From assembly GCA_950097015.1 (NCBI GenBank), contig CATNEN010000038.1, forward strand, positions 1,860,001 through 1,924,000: DNA of 64,000 nucleotides, given 5' to 3'. The first letter of the stretch is position 1, and each line of letters opens with the position of its first letter. This document shows, one piece after another, positions 15,001 through 30,000 of the stretch. The notes under the pieces were generated by a model, which was given only the letters and a program-made list of their open reading frames with translations, was not told the origin of the DNA and did no database searches. A program made the translations under genes and the position numbers. Source of the DNA: Macrostomum hystrix. Lineage: Eukaryota > Platyhelminthes > Macrostomidae.

Positions 15001-18000
15001 CACGACGGAAGGCACGACTTTATCGACGACTGAGACGCCGTCGATAGAGTCGAGCCCAACCACTGAAGCTAGCACAGTGACTGAAGAGTCTGCGACCACG
15101 ACTGAAGGCACGACTTTATCGACGACTGAGACGCCGTCGACAGAGTCGAGCCCAACCACAGAAGCTAGCACAGTGACTGAAGAGTCTGCGACCACGACTG
15201 AAGGCACGACTTCATCGACGACTGAGACGCCGTCGATAGAGTCGAGCCCAACCACTGAAGCTAGCACAGTGACTGAAGAGTCTGCGACCACGACGTCTGA
15301 TGGCACGACTTCATCGACGACTGAGACGCCGTCGACAGAGTCGAGCCCAACCACAGAAGCTAGCACAGTGACTGAAGAGTCTGCGACCACGACTGAAGGC
15401 ACGACTTCATCGACGACTGAGACGCCGTCGATAGAGTCGAGCCCAACCACTGAAGCTAGCACAGTGACTGAAGAGTCTGCGACCACGACTGAAGGCACGA
15501 CTTCATCGACGACTGAGACGCCGTCAATAGAGTCGAGCCCAACCACTGAAGCTAGCACAGTGACTGAAGAGTCTGCGACCACGACGTCTGAAGGCACGAC
15601 TTCATCGACGACTGAGACGCCGTCGACTGAGTCGAGCCCAACCACAGAAGCTAGCACAGTGACTGAAGAGTCTGCGACCACGACTGAAGGCACTACTTCA
15701 TCGACGACTGAGACGCCGTCGACAGAGTCGAGCCCAACCACAGAAGCTAGCACAGTTACTGAAGAGTCTGCGACCACGACGGAAGGCACGACTTCATCGA
15801 CGACTGAGACGCCGTCGATAGAGTCGAGCCCAACCACAGAAGCTAGCACAGTGACTGAAGAGTCTGCGACCACGACTGAAGGCACGACTTCATCGACGAC
15901 TGAGACGCCGTCGATAGAGTCGAGCCCAACCACAGAAGCTAGCACAGTGACTGAAGAGTCTGCGACCACGACTGAAGGCACGACTTTATCGACGACTGAG
16001 ACGCCGTCGATAGAGTCGAGCCCAACCACTGAAGCTAGCACAGTGACTGAAGAGTCTGCGACCACGACTGAAGGCACGACTTTATCGACGACTGAGACGC
16101 CGTCGACAGAGTCGAGCCCAACCACAGAAGCTAGCACAGTTACTGAAGAGTCTGCGACCACGACTGAAGGCACGACTTCATCGACGACTGAGACGCCGTC
16201 GACAGAGTCGAGCCCAACCACAGAAGCTAGCACAGTGACTGAAGAGTCTACGAACACGACGACTGAAGGCACGACTTTATCGATGACTGAGACGCCGTCG
16301 ATAGAGTCGAGCCCAACCACTGAAGCTAGCACAGTGACTGAAGAGTCTGCGACCACGACGTCTGAAGGCACGACTTCATCGACGACTGAGACGCCGTCGA
16401 TAGAGTCGAGCCCAACCACTGAAGCTAGCACAGTGACTGAAGAGTCTGCGACCACGACGTCTGAAGGCACGACTTCATCGACGACTGAGACGCCGTCGAC
16501 TGAGTCGAGCCCAACCACAGAAGCTAGCACAGTGACTGAAGAGTCTGCGACCACGACTGAAGGCACGACTTCATCGACGACTGAGACGCCGTCGACAGAG
16601 TCGAGCCCAACCACAGAAGCTAGCACAGTGACTGAAGAGTCTGCGACCACGACGGAAGGCACGACTTCATCGACGACTGAGACGCCGTCGATAGAGTCGA
16701 GCCCAACCACTGAAGCTAGCACAGTGACTGAAGAGTCTGCGACCACGACTGAAGGCACGACTTCATCGATGACCGAGACGCCGTCGACAGAGTCAAGCCG
16801 AACCACAGAAGCTAGCACAGTGACTGAAGAGTCTACGAACACGACGTCTGATGGCACGACTTTATCGACGACTGAGACGCCATCGATAGAGTCGAGCCCA
16901 ACCACTGAAGCTAGCACAGTGACTGAAGAGTCTGCAACCAAGACGTCTAAAGGCACGACTTCATCAACGACTGAGACGCCGTTGACAGAGTCGAGCCCAA
17001 CCACAGAAGCTAGCACAGTGACTGAAGAGTCTGCGACCACGACTGAAGGCACGACTTCATCGACGACTGAGACGCCGTCGACAGAGTCGAGCCCAACCAC
17101 AGAAGCTAGCACAGTGACTGAAGAGTCTACGAACACGACGTCTGACGGCACGACTTTATCGATGACTGAGACGCCATCGATAGAGTCGAGCCCAACCACT
17201 GAAGCTAGCACAGTGACTGAAGAGTCTGCGACCACGACTGAAGGCACGACTTCATCGACGACTGAGACGCCGTCGACAGAGTCGAGCCCAACCACAGAAG
17301 CTAGCACAGTGACTGAAGAGTCTGCGACCACGACATCTGATGGCACGACTTCATCGACGACTGAGACGCCGTCGACAGAGTCGAGCCCAACCACAGAAGC
17401 TAGCACAGTGACTGAAGAGTCTACGAACACGACGTCTGATGGCACGACTTTATCGACGACTGAGACGCCGTCCACAGAGTCGAGCCCAACCACAGAAGCT
17501 AGCACAGTGACTGAAGAGTCTGCGACCACGACTGAAGGCACGACTTCATCGATGACTGAGACGCCGTCGACAGATTCGAGCCCAACCACAGAAGCTAGCA
17601 CAGTGACTGAAGAGTATACGAACACGACGTCTGATGGCACGACTTTATCGACGACTGAGACGCCGTCCACAGAGTCGAGCCCAACCACAGAAGCTAGCAC
17701 AGTGACTGAAGAGTCTGCGACCACGACTGAAGGCACGACTTCATCGACGACTGAGACGCCGTCGATAGAGTCGAGCCCAACCACTGAAGCTAGCACAGTG
17801 ACTGAAGAGTCTGCGACCACGACGTCTGATGGCACGACTTCATCGACGACTGAGACGCCGTCGACAGAGTCGAGCCCAACCACAGAAGCTAGCACAGTGA
17901 CTGAAGAGTCTGCGACCACGACTGAAGGCACGACTTTATCGACGACTGAGACGCCGTCCACAGAGTCGAGCCCAACCACTGAAGCTAGCACAGTGACTGA

Positions 18001-21000
18001 AGAGTCTGCGACCACGACTGAAGGCACGACTTCATCGACGACTGAGACGCCGTCGACAGAGTCGAGCCCAACCACAGAAGCTAGCACAGTGACTGAAGAG
18101 TCTGCGACCACGACTGAAGGCACGACTTTATCGACGACTGAGACGCCGTCGACAGAGTCGAGCCCAACCACAGAAGCTAGCACAGTGACTGAAGAGTCTG
18201 CGACCACGACTGAAGGCACGACTTCATCGACGACTGAGACGCCGTCGACAGAGTCGAGCCCAACCACAGAAGCTAGCACAGTGACTGAAGAGTCTACGAA
18301 CACGACGTCTGACGGCACGACTTTATCGATGACTGAGACGCCGTCGATAGAGTCGAGCCCAACCACTGAAGCTAGCACAGTGACTGAAGAGTCTGCGACC
18401 ACGACGTCTGAAGGCACGACTTCATCGACGACTGAGACGCCGTCGATAGAGTCGAGCCCAACAACAGAAGCTAGCACAGTGACTGAAGTGTCTACGAACA
18501 CGACGTCTGACAGCACGACTTTATCGACGACTGAGACGCCGTCCACAGAGTCGAGCCCAACCACTGAAGCTAGCACAGTGACTGAAGAGTCTGCGACCAC
18601 GACTGAAGGCACGACTTCATCGACGACTGAGACGCCGTCGACAGAGTCGAGCCCAACCACAGAAGCTAGCACAGTGACTGAAGAGTCTGCGACCACGACG
18701 GAAGGCACGACTTCATCGACGACTGAGACGCCGTCGATAGAGTCGAGCCCAACCACAGAAGCTAGCACAGTGACTGAAGAGTCTGCGACCACGACTGAAG
18801 GCACGACTTCATCGACGACTGAGACGCCGTCGATAGAGTCGAGCCCAACCACTGAAACTAGCACAGTGACTGAAGAGTCTGCGACCACGACGTCTGATGG
18901 CACGACTTCATCGACGACTGAGACGCCGTCGACAGAGTCGAGCCCAACCACAGAAGCTAGCACAGTGACTGAAAAGTCTGCCACCACGACTGAAGGCACG
19001 ACTTCATCGACGACTGAGACGCCGTCGACAGAGTCGAGCCCAACCACAGAAGCTAGCACAGTTACTGAAGAGTCTGCGACCACGACGGAAGGCACGACTT
19101 CATCGACGACTGAGACGCCGTCGATAGAGTCGAGCCCAACCACAGAAGCTAGCACAGTGACTGAAGAGTCTGCGACCACGACTGAAGGCACGACTTCATC
19201 GACGACTGAGACGCCGTCGATAGAGTCGAGCCCGACCACTGAAGCTAGCACAGTGACTGAAGAGTATACGAACACGACGTCTGATGGCACGACTTTATCG
19301 ACGACTGAGACGCCGTCCACAGAGTCGAGCCCAACCACAGAAGCTAGCACAGTGACTGAAGAGTCTGCGACCACGACGGAAGGCACGACTTCATCGATGA
19401 CTGAGACGCCGTCGACAGAGTCGAGCCCAACCACAGAAGCTAGCACAGTGACTGAAGAGTCTGCGACCACGACGTCTAAAGGCACGACTTCATCGACGAC
19501 TGAGACGCCGTCGACAGAGTCGAGCCCAACCACAGAAGCTAGCACAGTGACTGAAGAGTCTGCGACCACGACTGAAGGCACGACTTCATCGACGACTGAG
19601 ACGCCGTCGACAGAGTCGAGCCCAACCACAGAAGCTAGCACAGTTACTGAAGAGTCTGCGACCACGACGGAAGGCACGACTTCATCGACGACTGAGACGC
19701 CGTCGATAGAGTCGAGCCCAACCACAGAAGCTAGCACAGTGACTGAAGAGTCTGCGACCACGACTAAAGGCACGACTTCATCGACGACTGAGACGCCGTC
19801 GATAGAGTCGAGCCCAACCACAGAAGCTAGCACAGTGACTGAAGAGTATACGAACACGACGTCTGATGGCACGACTTTATCGACGACTGAGACGCCGTCC
19901 ACAGAGTCGAGCCCAACCACAGAAGCTAGCACAGTGACTGAAGAGTCTGCGACCACGACTGAAGGCACGACTTCATCGATGACTGAGACGCCGTCGACAG
20001 ATTCGAGCCCAACCACAGAAGCTAGCACAGTGACTGAAGAGTATACGAACACGACGTCTGATGGCACGACTTTATCGACGACTGAGACGCCGTCCACAGA
20101 GTCGAGCCCAACCACAGAAGCTAGCACAGTGACTGAAGAGTCTGCGACCACGACTGAAGGCACGACTTCATCGACGACTGAGACGCCGTCGATAGAGTCG
20201 AGCCCAACCACTGAAGCTAGCACAGTGACTGAAGAGTCTGCGACCACGACGTCTGATGGCACGACTTCATCGACGACTGAGACGCCGTCGACAGAGTCGA
20301 GCCCAACCACAGAAGCTAGCACAGTGACTGAAGAGTCTGCGACCACGACTGAAGGCACGACTTTATCGACGACTGAGACGCCGTCCACAGAGTCAAGCCC
20401 AACCACTGAAGCTAGCACAGTGACTGAAGAGTCTGCGACCACGACTGAAGGCACGACTTCATCGACGACTGAGACGCCGTCGACAGAGTCGAGCCCAACC
20501 ACAGAAGCTAGCACAGTGACTGAAGAGTCTGCGACCACGACTGAAGGCACGACTTTATCGACGACTGAGACGCCGTCGACAGAGTCGAGCCCAACCACAG
20601 AAGCTAGCACAGTGACTGAAGAGTCTGCGACCACGACTGAAGGCACGACTTCATCGACGACTGAGACGCCGTCGACAGAGTCGAGCCCAACCACAGAAGC
20701 TAGCACAGTGACTGAAGAGTCTACGAACATGACGTCTGACGGCACGACTTTATCGATGACTGAGACGCCGTCGATAGAGTCGAGCCCAACCACTGAAGCT
20801 AGCACAGTGACTGAAGAGTCTGCGACCACGACGTCTGAAGGCACGACTTCATCGACGACTGAGACGCCGTCGATAGAGTCGAGCCCAACAACAGAAGCTA
20901 GCACAGTGACTGAAGTGTCTACGAACACGACGTCTGACAGCACGACTTTATCGACGACTGAGACGCCGTCCACAGAGTCGAGCCCAACCACTGAAGCTAG

Positions 21001-24000
21001 CACAGTGACTGAAGAGTCTGCGACCACGACTGAAGGCACGACTTCATCGACGACTGAGACGCCGTCGATAGAGTCGAGCCCAACCACTGAAGCTAGCACA
21101 GTGACTGAAGAGTCTGCGACCACGACGTCTGATGGCACGACTTCATCGACGACTGAGACGCCGTCGACAGAGTCGAGCCCAACCACAGAAGCTAGCACAG
21201 TGACTGAAGAGTCTGCGACCACGACTGAAGGCACGACTTCATCGACGACTGAGACGCCGTCGACAGAGTCGAGCCCAACCACAGAAGCTAGCACAGTTAC
21301 TGAAGAGTCTGCGACCACGACGGAAGGCACGACTTCATCGACGACTGAGACGCCGTCGATAGAGTCGAGCCCAACCACAGAAGCTAGCACAGTGACTGAA
21401 GAGTCTGCGACCACGACTGAAGGCACGACTTCATCGACGACTGAGACGCCGTCGATAGAGTCGAGCCCAACCACTGAAACTAGCACAGTGACTGAAGAGT
21501 CTGCGACCACGACGTCTGATGGCACGACTTCATCGACGACTGAGACGCCGTCGACAGAGTCGAGCCCAACCACAGAAGCTAGCACAGTGACTGAAGAGTC
21601 TGCCACCACGACTGAAGGCACGACTTCATCGACGACTGAGACGCCGTCGACAGAGTCGAGCCCAACCACAGAAGCTAGCACAGTTACTGAAGAGTCTGCG
21701 ACCACGACGGAAGGCACGACTTCATCGACGACTGAGACGCCGTCGATAGAGTCGAGCCCAACCACAGAAGCTAGCACAGTGACTGAAGAGTCTGCGACCA
21801 CGACTGAAGGCACGACTTCATCGACGACTGAGACGCCGTCGATAGAGTCGAGCCCGACCACTGAAGCTAGCACAGTGACTGAAGAGTCTGCGACCACGAC
21901 GTCTGATGGCACGACTTCATCGACGACTGAGACGCCGTCGATGGAGTCGAGCCCAACCACAGAAGCTAGCACAGTGACTGAAGAGTCTGCGACCACGACT
22001 GAAGGCACGACTTTATCGACGACTGAGACGCCGTCCACAGAGTCGAGCCCAACTACTGAAGCTAGCACAGTGACTGAAGAGTCTGCGACCACGACTGAAG
22101 GCACGACTTCATCGACGACTGAGACGCCGTCGACAGAGTCGAGCCCAACCACAGAAGCTAGCACAGTGACTGAAGAGTCTGCGACCACGACGGAAGGCAC
22201 GACTTTATCGACGACTGAGACGCCGTCGATAGAGTCGAGCCCAACCACTGAAGCTAGCACAGTGACTGAAGAGTCTGCGACCACGACTGAAGGCACGACT
22301 TTATCGACGACTGAGACGCCGTCGACAGAGTCGAGCCCAACCACAGAAGCTAGCACAGTGACTGAAGAGTCTGCGACCACGACTGAAGGCACGACTTCAT
22401 CGACGACTGAGACGCCGTCGATAGAGTCGAGCCCAACCACTGAAGCTAGCACAGTGACTGAAGAGTCTGCGACCACGACGTCTGATGGCACGACTTCATC
22501 GACGACTGAGACGCCGTCGACAGAGTCGAGCCCAACCACAGAAGCTAGCACAGTGACTGAAGAGTCTGCGACCACGACTGAAGGCACGACTTCATCGACG
22601 ACTGAGACGCCGTCGATAGAGTCGAGCCCAACCACTGAAGCTAGCACAGTGACTGAAGAGTCTGCGACCACGACTGAAGGCACGACTTCATCGACGACTG
22701 AGACGCCGTCAATAGAGTCGAGCCCAACCACTGAAGCTAGCACAGTGACTGAAGAGTCTGCGACCACGACGTCTGAAGGCACGACTTCATCGACGACTGA
22801 GACGCCGTCGACTGAGTCGAGCCCAACCACAGAAGCTAGCACAGTGACTGAAGAGTCTGCGACCACGACTGAAGGCACTACTTCATCGACGACTGAGACG
22901 CCGTCGACAGAGTCGAGCCCAACCACAGAAGCTAGCACAGTTACTGAAGAGTCTGCGACCACGACGGAAGGCACGACTTCATCGACGACTGAGACGCCGT
23001 CGATAGAGTCGAGCCCAACCACAGAAGCTAGCACAGTGACTGAAGAGTCTGCGACCACGACTGAAGGCACGACTTCATCGACGACTGAGACGCCGTCGAT
23101 AGAGTCGAGCCCAACCACAGAAGCTAGCACAGTGACTGAAGAGTCTGCGACCACGACTGAAGGCACGACTTTATCGACGACTGAGACGCCGTCGATAGAG
23201 TCGAGCCCAACCACTGAAGCTAGCACAGTGACTGAAGAGTCTGCGACCACGACTGAAGGCACGACTTTATCGACGACTGAGACGCCGTCGACAGAGTCGA
23301 GCCCAACCACAGAAGCTAGCACAGTTACTGAAGAGTCTGCGACCACGACTGAAGGCACGACTTCATCGACGACTGAGACGCCGTCGACAGAGTCGAGCCC
23401 AACCACAGAAGCTAGCACAGTGACTGAAGAGTCTACGAACACGACGACTGAAGGCACGACTTTATCGATGACTGAGACGCCGTCGATAGAGTCGAGCCCA
23501 ACCACTGAAGCTAGCACAGTGACTGAAGAGTCTGCGACCACGACGTCTGAAGGCACGACTTCATCGACGACTGAGACGCCGTCGATAGAGTCGAGCCCAA
23601 CCACTGAAGCTAGCACAGTGACTGAAGAGTCTGCGACCACGACGTCTGAAGGCACGACTTCATCGACGACTGAGACGCCGTCGACTGAGTCGAGCCCAAC
23701 CACAGAAGCTAGCACAGTGACTGAAGAGTCTGCGACCACGACTGAAGGCACGACTTCATCGACGACTGAGACGCCGTCGACAGAGTCGAGCCCAACCACA
23801 GAAGCTAGCACAGTGACTGAAGAGTCTGCGACCACGACGGAAGGCACGACTTCATCGACGACTGAGACGCCGTCGATAGAGTCGAGCCCAACCACTGAAG
23901 CTAGCACAGTGACTGAAGAGTCTGCGACCACGACTGAAGGCACGACTTCATCGATGACCGAGACGCCGTCGACAGAGTCAAGCCGAACCACAGAAGCTAG

Positions 24001-27000
24001 CACAGTGACTGAAGAGTCTACGAACACGACGTCTGATGGCACGACTTTATCGACGACTGAGACGCCATCGATAGAGTCGAGCCCAACCACTGAAGCTAGC
24101 ACAGTGACTGAAGAGTCTGCAACCAAGACGTCTAAAGGCACGACTTCATCAACGACTGAGACGCCGTTGACAGAGTCGAGCCCAACCACAGAAGCTAGCA
24201 CAGTGACTGAAGAGTCTGCGACCACGACTGAAGGCACGACTTCATCGACGACTGAGACGCCGTCGACAGAGTCGAGCCCAACCACAGAAGCTAGCACAGT
24301 GACTGAAGAGTCTACGAACACGACGTCTGACGGCACGACTTTATCGATGACTGAGACGCCATCGATAGAGTCGAGCCCAACCACTGAAGCTAGCACAGTG
24401 ACTGAAGAGTCTGCGACCACGACTGAAGGCACGACTTCATCGACGACTGAGACGCCGTCGACAGAGTCGAGCCCAACCACAGAAGCTAGCACAGTGACTG
24501 AAGAGTCTGCGACCACGACATCTGATGGCACGACTTCATCGACGACTGAGACGCCGTCGACAGAGTCGAGCCCAACCACAGAAGCTAGCACAGTGACTGA
24601 AGAGTCTACGAACACGACGTCTGATGGCACGACTTTATCGACGACTGAGACGCCGTCGATAGAGTCGAGCCCAACCACTGAAGCTAGCACAGTGACTGAA
24701 GAGTCTGCGACCACGACGGAAGGCACGACTTCATCGACGACTGAGACGCCGTCGATGGAGTCGAGCCCAACCACAGAAGCTAGCACAGTGACTGAAGAGT
24801 CTGCGACCACGACTGAAGGCACGACTTCATCGACGACTGAGACGCCGTCCACAGAGTCGAGCCCAACCACAGAAGCTAGCACAGTGACTGAAGAGTCTGC
24901 GACCACGACTGAAGGCACGACTTCATCGACGACTGAGACGCCGTCGATAGAGTCGAGCCCAACCACAGAAGCTAGCACAGTGACTGAAGAGTCTGCGACC
25001 ACGACTGAAGGCACGACTTTATCGACGACTGAGACGCCGTCCACAGAGTCGAGCCCAACCACTGAAGCTAGCACAGTGACTGAAGAGTCTGCGACCACGA
25101 CGTCTGATGGCACGACTTCATCGACGACTGAGACGCCGTCGACAGAGTCGAGCCCAATCACAGAAGCTAGCACAGTGACTGAAGAGTCTGCGACCACGAC
25201 GTCTGTTGGCACGACTTCATCGACGACTGAGACGCCGTCCACAGAGTCGAGCCCAACCACAGAAGCTAGCACAGTGACTGAAGAGTCTGCGACCACGACT
25301 GAAGGCACGACTTCATCGATGACCGAGACGCCGTCGACAGAGTCAAGCCCAACCACAGAAGCTAGCACAGTGACTGAAGAGTCTACGAACACGACGTCTG
25401 ATGGCACGACTTTATCGACGACTGAGACGCCGTCGATAGAGTCGAGCCCAACCACAGGAGCTAGCACAGTGACTGAAGAGTCTGCGACCACGACTGAAGG
25501 CACGACTTCATCGACGACTGAGACGCCGTCGACAGAGTCGAGCCCAACCACAGAAGCTAGCACAGTGACTGAAGAGTCTGCGACCACGACGGAAGGCACG
25601 ACTTCATCGACGACTGAGACGCCGTCGATAGAGTCGAGCCCAACCACTGAAGCTAGCACAGTGACTGAAGAGTCTGCGACCACGACTGAAGGCACGACTT
25701 CATCGATGACCGAGACGCCGTCGACAGAGTCAAGCCGAACCACAGAAGCTAGCACAGTGACTGAAGAGTCTACGAACACGACGTCTGATGGCACGACTTT
25801 ATCGACGACTGAGACGCCATCGATAGAGTCGAGCCCAACCACTGAAGCTAGCACAGTGACTGAAGAGTCTGCAACCAAGACGTCTAAAGGCACGACTTCA
25901 TCAACGACTGAGACGCCGTTGACAGAGTCGAGCCCAACCACAGAAGCTAGCACAGTGACTGAAGAGTCTGCGACCACGACTGAAGGCACGACTTCATCGA
26001 CGACTGAGACGCCGTCGACAGAGTCGAGCCCAACCACAGAAGCTAGCACAGTGACTGAAGAGTCTACGAACACGACGTCTGACGGCACGACTTTATCGAT
26101 GACTGAGACGCCGTCGATAGAGTCGAGCCCAACCACTGAAGCTAGCACAGTGACTGAAGAGTCTGCGACCACGACTGAAGGCACGACTTCATCGACGACT
26201 GAGACGCCGTCGACAGAGTCGAGCCCAACCACAGAAGCTAGCACAGTGACTGAAGAGTCTGCGACCACGACATCTGATGGCACGACTTCATCGACGACTG
26301 AGACGCCGTCGACAGAGTCGAGCCCAACCACAGAAGCTAGCACAGTGACTGAAGAGTCTACGAACACGACGTCTGATGGCACGACTTTATCGACGACTGA
26401 GACGCCGTCGATAGAGTCGAGCCCAACCACTGAAGCTAGCACAGTGACTGAAGAGTCTGCGACCACGACGGAAGGCACGACTTCATCGACGACTGAGACG
26501 CCGTCGATGGAGTCGAGCCCAACCACAGAAGCTAGCACAGTGACTGAAGAGTCTGCGACCACGACTGAAGGCACGACTTCATCGACGACTGAGACGCCGT
26601 CCACAGAGTCGAGCCCAACCACAGAAGCTAGCACAGTGACTGAAGAGTCTGCGACCACGACTGAAGGCACGACTTCATCGACGACTGAGACGCCGTCGAT
26701 AGAGTCGAGCCCAACCACAGAAGCTAGCACAGTGACTGAAGAGTCTGCGACCACGACTGAAGGCACGACTTTATCGACGACTGAGACGCCGTCCACAGAG
26801 TCGAGCCCAACCACTGAAGCTAGCACAGTGACTGAAGAGTCTGCGACCACGACGTCTGATGGCACGACTTCATCGACGACTGAGACGCCGTCGACAGAGT
26901 CGAGCCCAATCACAGAAGCTAGCACAGTGACTGAAGAGTCTGCGACCACGACGTCTGATGGCACGACTTCATCGACGACTGAGACGCCGTCGATGGAGTC

Positions 27001-30000
27001 GAGCCCAACCACAGAAGCTAGCACAGTGACTGAAGAGTCTGCGACCACGACTGAAGGCACGACTTCATCGATGACCGAGACGCCGTCGACAGAGTCAAGC
27101 CCAACCACAGAAGCTAGCACAGTGACTGAAGAGTCTACGAACACGACGTCTGATGGCACGACTTTATCGACGACTGAGACGCCGTCGATAGAGTCGAGCC
27201 CAACCACTGAAGCTAGCACAGTGACTGAAGAGTCTGCGACCACGACGTCTAAAGGCACGACTTCATCGACGACTGAGACGCCGTCGACAGAGTCGAGCCC
27301 AACCACAGAAGCTAGCACAGTGACTGAAGAGTCTGCGACCACAACTGAAGGCACGACTTCATCGACGACTGAGACGCCGTCGACAGAGTCGAGCCCAACC
27401 ACAGAAGCTAGCACAGTGACTGAAGAGTCTGCGACCACGACTGAAGGCACGACTTCATCGACGACTGAGACGCCGTCGACAGAGTCGAGCCCAATCACAG
27501 ATGCTAGCACAGTGACTGAAGAGTCTGCGACCACGACTGAAGGCACGACTTCATCGACGACTGAGACGCCGTCGACAGAGTCGAGCCCAACCACTGAAGC
27601 TAGCACAGTGACTGAAGAGTCTGCGACCACGACGTCTGATGGCACGACTTCATCGACGACTGAGACGCCGTCCACAGAGTCGAGCCCAACCACTGAAGCT
27701 AGCACAGTGACTGAAGAGTCTGCGACCACGACTGAAGGCACGACTTTATCGACGACTGAGACGCCGTCGACAGAGTCGAGCCCAACCACAGAAGCTAGCA
27801 CAGTGACTGAAGAGTCTACGAACACGACGTCTGATGGCACGACTTTATCGACGACTGAGACGCCGTCGATAGAGTCGAGCCCAACCACTGAAGCTAGCAC
27901 AGTGACTGAAGAGTCTGCGACCACGACGTCTAAAGGCACGACTTCATCGACGACTGAGACGCCGTCGACAGAGTCGAGCCCAACCACAGAAGCTAGCACA
28001 GTGACTGAAGAGTCTGCGACCACGACTGAAGGCACGACTTCATCGACGACTGAGACGCCGTCGACAGAGTCGAGCCCAACCACAGAAGCTAGCACAGTGA
28101 CTGAAGAGTCTGCGACCACGACTGAAGGCACGACTTCATCGACGACTGAGACGCCGTCGATAGAGTCGAGCCCAACCACTGAAGCTAGCACAGTGACTGA
28201 AGAGTCTGCGACCACGACTGAAGGCACGACTTCATCGACGACTGAGACGCCGTCGACAGAGTCAAGCCGAACCACAGAAGCTAGCACAGTGACTGAAGAG
28301 TCTGCGACCACGACGTCTGATGGCACGACTTCATCGACGACTGAGACGCCGTCCACAGAGTCGAGCCCAACCACTGAAGCTAGCACAGTGACTGAAGAGT
28401 CTGCGACCACGACTGAAGGCACGACTTTATCGACGACTGAGACGCCGTCGACAGAGTCGAGCCCAACCACAGAAGCTAGCACAGTGACTGAAGAGTCTAC
28501 GAACACGACGTCTGATGGCACGACTTTATCGACGACTGAGACGCCGTCGATAGAGTCGAGCCCAACCACTGAAGCTAGCACAGTGACTGAAGAGTCTGCG
28601 ACCACGACATCTGATGGCACGACTTCATCGACGACTGAGACGCCGTCGACAGAGTCGAGCCCAACCACAGAAGCTAGCACAGTGACTGAAGAGTCTACGA
28701 ACACGACGTCTGATGGCACGACTTTATCGACGACTGAGACGCCGTCGATAGAGTCGAGCCCAACCACTGAAGCTAGCACAGTGACTGAAGAGTCTGCGAC
28801 CACGACTGAAGGCACGACTTCATCGACGACTGAGACGCCGTCGACAGAGTCGAGCCCAATCACAGAAGCTAGCACAGTGACTGAAGAGTCTGCGACCACG
28901 ACGGAAGGCACGACTTCATCGACGACTGAGACGCCGTCGATAGAGTCGAGCCCAACCACAGAAGCTAGCACAGTGACTGAAGAGTCTGCGACCACGACGT
29001 CTGATGGCACGACTTCATCGACGACTGAGAAGCCGTCCACAGAGTCGAGCCCAACCACAGAAGCTAGCACAGTGACTGAAGAGTATACGAACACGACGTC
29101 TGATGGCACGACTTTATCGACGACTGAGACGCCGTCCACAGAGTCGAGCCCAACCACTGAAGCTAGCACAGTGACTGAAGAGTCTGCGACCACGACTGAA
29201 GGCACGACTTTATCGACGACTGAGACGCCGTCCACAGAGTCGAGCTCAACCACTGAAGCTAGCACAGTGACTGAAGAGTCTGCGACCACGACTGAAGGCA
29301 CGACTTCATCGACGACTGAGACACCGTCGACAGAGTCGAGCCCGACCACAGAAGCTAGCACAGTGACTGAAGAGTCTACGAACACGACGTCTGAAGGCAC
29401 GACTTCATCGACGACTGAGACGCCATCGATAGAGTCGAGCCCAACCACAGAAGCTAGCACAGTGACTGAAGAGTCTGCGACCACGACGTCTAAAGGCACG
29501 ACTTCATCGACGACTGAGACGCCGTCGACAGAGTCGAGCCCAACCACAGAAGCTAGCACAGTGACTGAAGAGTCGGCGACCACGACTGAAGGCACGACTT
29601 CATCGACGACTGAGACGCCGTCGACAGAGTCGAGCCCAACCACAGAAGCTAGCACAGTGACTGAAGAGTCTGCGACCACGACTGAAGGCACGACTTCATC
29701 GACGACTGAGACGCCGTCAATAGAGTCGAGCCCAACCACTGAAGCTAGCACAGTGACTGAAGAGTCTGCGACCACGACTGAAGGCACGACTTCATCGACG
29801 ACTGAGACGCCGTCGACAGAGTCGAGCCCAACCACAGAAGCTAGCACAGTGACTGAAGAGTCTGCGACCACGACGGAAGGCACGACTTCATCGACGACTG
29901 AGACGCCGTCAATAGAGTCGAGCCCAACCACTGAAGCTAGCACAGTGACTGAAGAGTCTGCGACCACGACTGAAGGCACGACTTCATCGACGACTGAGAC

